NCBI RefSeq assembly: GCF_000160535.1
Contig: NZ_GG704781.1
Location: 220,154-284,153 of the forward strand
DNA from: Hallella bergensis DSM 17361
Lineage (GTDB): Bacteria; Bacteroidota; Bacteroidia; Bacteroidales; Bacteroidaceae
Direction: 5' to 3'
Length of the DNA: 64,000 bases
In this document: piece by piece, positions 62,226 through 64,000 of the stretch
Layout: each line of letters starts with the position of its first letter
Position numbering within the stretch: position 1 is the first letter of the stretch
Notes under the pieces: generated by a model
Database searches by the model: none
Told to the model about the DNA's origin: nothing
The model's input: the letters and a program-made list of their open reading frames with translations, nothing else
Program-made: the position numbers and the translations under genes

Positions 62226-64000
62226 ATGAAGAAAATCAATTTTATCTTATTCCTGCTCTCTGCGGTGCTATACGCTCAGGCAGCCCCCACATTTGTCGAC
62301 TATGACAACAATAGCGGTGTTCGGCTTGCAGACAAAGATTACCCCGCTGTCATCTCTTTCGATGCCAATGATTTTCCCGGTGTTAAAATCGCTATCGAAA
62401 GCCTTCAGAAAGATTTTGAGGCCGTTACGGGAACTAAAGCGCAAACTCATGCAGACGGGCATATTGTCATTGGTACTTTGGGTAAAAGCAAGGCTATAGA
62501 CCGTTTTGTCAAGCGTGGCATCATCAAACAGTCCGACCTCAAAGGTAAATACGAAAAGTTTGTCATCAAGACTATTGATGATAAACTTGTTATTGCCGGG
62601 AGCGACAAGCGTGGCACTATTTATGGCATCTATGAACTCGCCCGTCAGATAGGTGTGTCTCCTTGGTATTACTGGGCAGACGCACCCATTGCCAAGCACA
62701 ATGTGATATATGCTCGCCATGGGGAGTATACAGACGGGGAACCAGCTGTTAAGTATCGGGGGATATTTCTCAACGATGAAGCGCCCTGCCTTACCACATG
62801 GGTGAAAAACACATTCGGGACTAATTACGGCGACCACCGATTCTATGCCAAGGTGTTCGAACTCATACTTCGGCTCAAGGGCAACATGCTGTGGCCTGCC
62901 ATGTGGGGATGGGCATTCTATGCCGACGATTCGTTGAACAGTAAGACCGCCGACGAAATGGGGGTTATCATTGGCACTTCTCATCACGAGCCCATGGCCC
63001 GCAACCATCAGGAATGGGCCCGCAACCGTAAGAATTATGGTGCGTGGAACTATCGCACCAACAAGACCGTTATCGACAAGTTCTTCCGCGAAGGCATCGA
63101 ACGGACTAAACATACGGATGACATCATCACCATTGGCATGCGAGGCGATGGCGACGAGGCTATGAGTGATGAGGCCGATACACGACTACTGAAAAACATT
63201 GTGAAAAACCAACGTAAGATCATAGCCGATGTAACGGGTCGCCCGGCAAGCCAAACGCCACAGGTATGGGCACTGTACAAAGAAGTGTTGGAATATTACG
63301 ACAAGGGTATGCGCGTGCCCGAGGATGTCACACTGATGCTCTGTGATGACAACTGGGGCAATGTCCGCCGTGTGCCTTCGGCCGCTGAACGCAACCGTAA
63401 GGGCGGATGGGGATTGTATTATCACGTAGACTATGTGGGCGCGCCACGCAACAGCAAATGGCTCAACGTGACCCCCATACAGAATATGTGGGAGCAGCTT
63501 CAGTTGGCTTATACACATGGCATAGACCGTATTTGGATACTCAATGTGGGCGACCTCAAACCAATGGAATATCCCATATCGCTCTATTTCGACATGGCAT
63601 GGCACCCTAATCGATACACTGCAGCCAACATCACTGATCACGCCGTGTCTTTCTGCCGGGAGTTGTTCGGTGATCATCAGGCCGACGAGGCTGCACGCAT
63701 CCTCAATCTTTTGTGCAAGTACAACGGTCGCATCACAGCCGAAATGCTCGATGCCAACACGTACAACATCGAAACGGGGGAGTGGAAGCAGGTGACCGAT
63801 GAATATCTCAAGCTTGAGGCTGAGGCGCTGCGCCAGTATATCACGTTGCCAGCCACCCACCGGGATGCCTATCAGCAGATTATCCTTTTTCCCCTGCAGG
63901 CTATGGCCAATATCTATGAGATGTACTATGCGCAGGCCATGAATCACAAGCTCTACAAACTCAACAATCCGGATGCCAATATTTGGGCCGATAGGGTGGC
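62226..64000 (+). CDS. GH115 alpha-glucuronidase (3' end outside the window)
   Basis: An exported enzyme (signal MKKINFILFLLSAVLYAQA) of which about 591 residues are in the window. GH115 enzymes remove (4-O-methyl)glucuronic acid from internal xylose residues of xylan. Matching motifs: IAGSDKRGTIYGIYELARQIGVSPWYYWAD, KYRGIFLNDEAPCL, FELILRLKGNMLWPAMWGWAF, GTSHHEPMARNHQEW, TIGMRGDGDEAM and MLCDDNWGNVRR. It lies 159 bp after xyn10C, beyond the long hairpin, and completes the xylan set. No stop is reached before 64000. Confidence 0.92.
   Translation, partial: MKKINFILFLLSAVLYAQAAPTFVDYDNNSGVRLADKDYPAVISFDANDFPGVKIAIESLQKDFEAVTGTKAQTHADGHIVIGTLGKSKAIDRFVKRGIIKQSDLKGKYEKFVIKTIDDKLVIAGSDKRGTIYGIYELARQIGVSPWYYWADAPIAKHNVIYARHGEYTDGEPAVKYRGIFLNDEAPCLTTWVKNTFGTNYGDHRFYAKVFELILRLKGNMLWPAMWGWAFYADDSLNSKTADEMGVIIGTSHHEPMARNHQEWARNRKNYGAWNYRTNKTVIDKFFREGIERTKHTDDIITIGMRGDGDEAMSDEADTRLLKNIVKNQRKIIADVTGRPASQTPQVWALYKEVLEYYDKGMRVPEDVTLMLCDDNWGNVRRVPSAAERNRKGGWGLYYHVDYVGAPRNSKWLNVTPIQNMWEQLQLAYTHGIDRIWILNVGDLKPMEYPISLYFDMAWHPNRYTAANITDHAVSFCRELFGDHQADEAARILNLLCKYNGRITAEMLDANTYNIETGEWKQVTDEYLKLEAEALRQYITLPATHRDAYQQIILFPLQAMANIYEMYYAQAMNHKLYKLNNPDANIWADRV

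Noticed and set aside
62268-63947. Two long open frames opposite the GH115 gene
   Set aside because: GH115 motifs on the plus strand are continuous, so the minus-strand frames are shadows.

Overview
The window reads as chromosomal DNA of a Bacteroidetes bacterium, most likely Prevotella or a close relative from rumen or gut. The evidence is: promoters of the TTTG-N19/20-TAnnTTTG type in front of several genes, many lipoprotein signal peptides, SusC/SusD pairs, a hybrid two-component regulator, a tmRNA whose tag reads GENNYALAA, and a xylan cluster in the same order as the xus/xyn10C cluster of Prevotella bryantii (recalled from the literature, not searched here).

Layout. 1-10.4 kb: a set of exported, nucleic-acid-directed genes. 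These are a NucA-type nuclease lipoprotein, two lipoproteins with OB-fold-like domains, a TonB-dependent outer-membrane receptor and a divergent secreted endonuclease/exonuclease/phosphatase. Interleaved or adjacent are rpmE2 (L31 type B), a uracil-DNA-glycosylase-like gene, uridine kinase and a DUF308 membrane protein. A 228-230 bp tandem repeat lies inside this block and supplies both the C-terminus of one protein and the N-terminus of the next. 10.7-14.0 kb: a repeat-rich RSFGN protein, a Wzi-like capsule assembly protein and a small lipoprotein. 14.1-30.5 kb: one long minus-strand exopolysaccharide operon. It runs from a good promoter at 30.5 kb through an SLBB export protein, a DUF4838 protein, Wzz, a Wzy-like EpsG protein, a Wzx flippase, four glycosyltransferases, an epimerase, a complete nucleotide-heptose set (HddC-GmhB fusion, HddA, GmhA) and a terminal priming sugar transferase. 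The central part is visibly more AT-rich than its flanks.

30.6-36.6 kb: a sulfatase, the PLP synthase pair pdxS-pdxT, and a ThiD/PdxK-like kinase domain fused to an AraC DNA-binding domain. The fusion lacks the usual catalytic GTGC signature and sits next to pdxST, so it is a candidate vitamin-sensing regulator. 36.6-37.8 kb: a gene-poor stretch and then the tmRNA gene. 37.9-41.4 kb: a compact envelope module (small secreted protein, lipoprotein L,D-transpeptidase, ECF sigma factor, putative anti-sigma protein, small periplasmic protein).

41.5-64.0 kb: a xylan utilisation locus. A hybrid sensor/AraC regulator and a GH3 enzyme are followed by a strong promoter and xusA-xusB-xusC-xusD-xusE-xyn10C, then a long hairpin and a GH115 alpha-glucuronidase cut by the window end. 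Together these would sense xylan fragments, bind and cleave xylan at the surface, import oligosaccharides, remove glucuronate and release xylose.

Most protein functions are assigned from remembered family motifs; no database search was possible.
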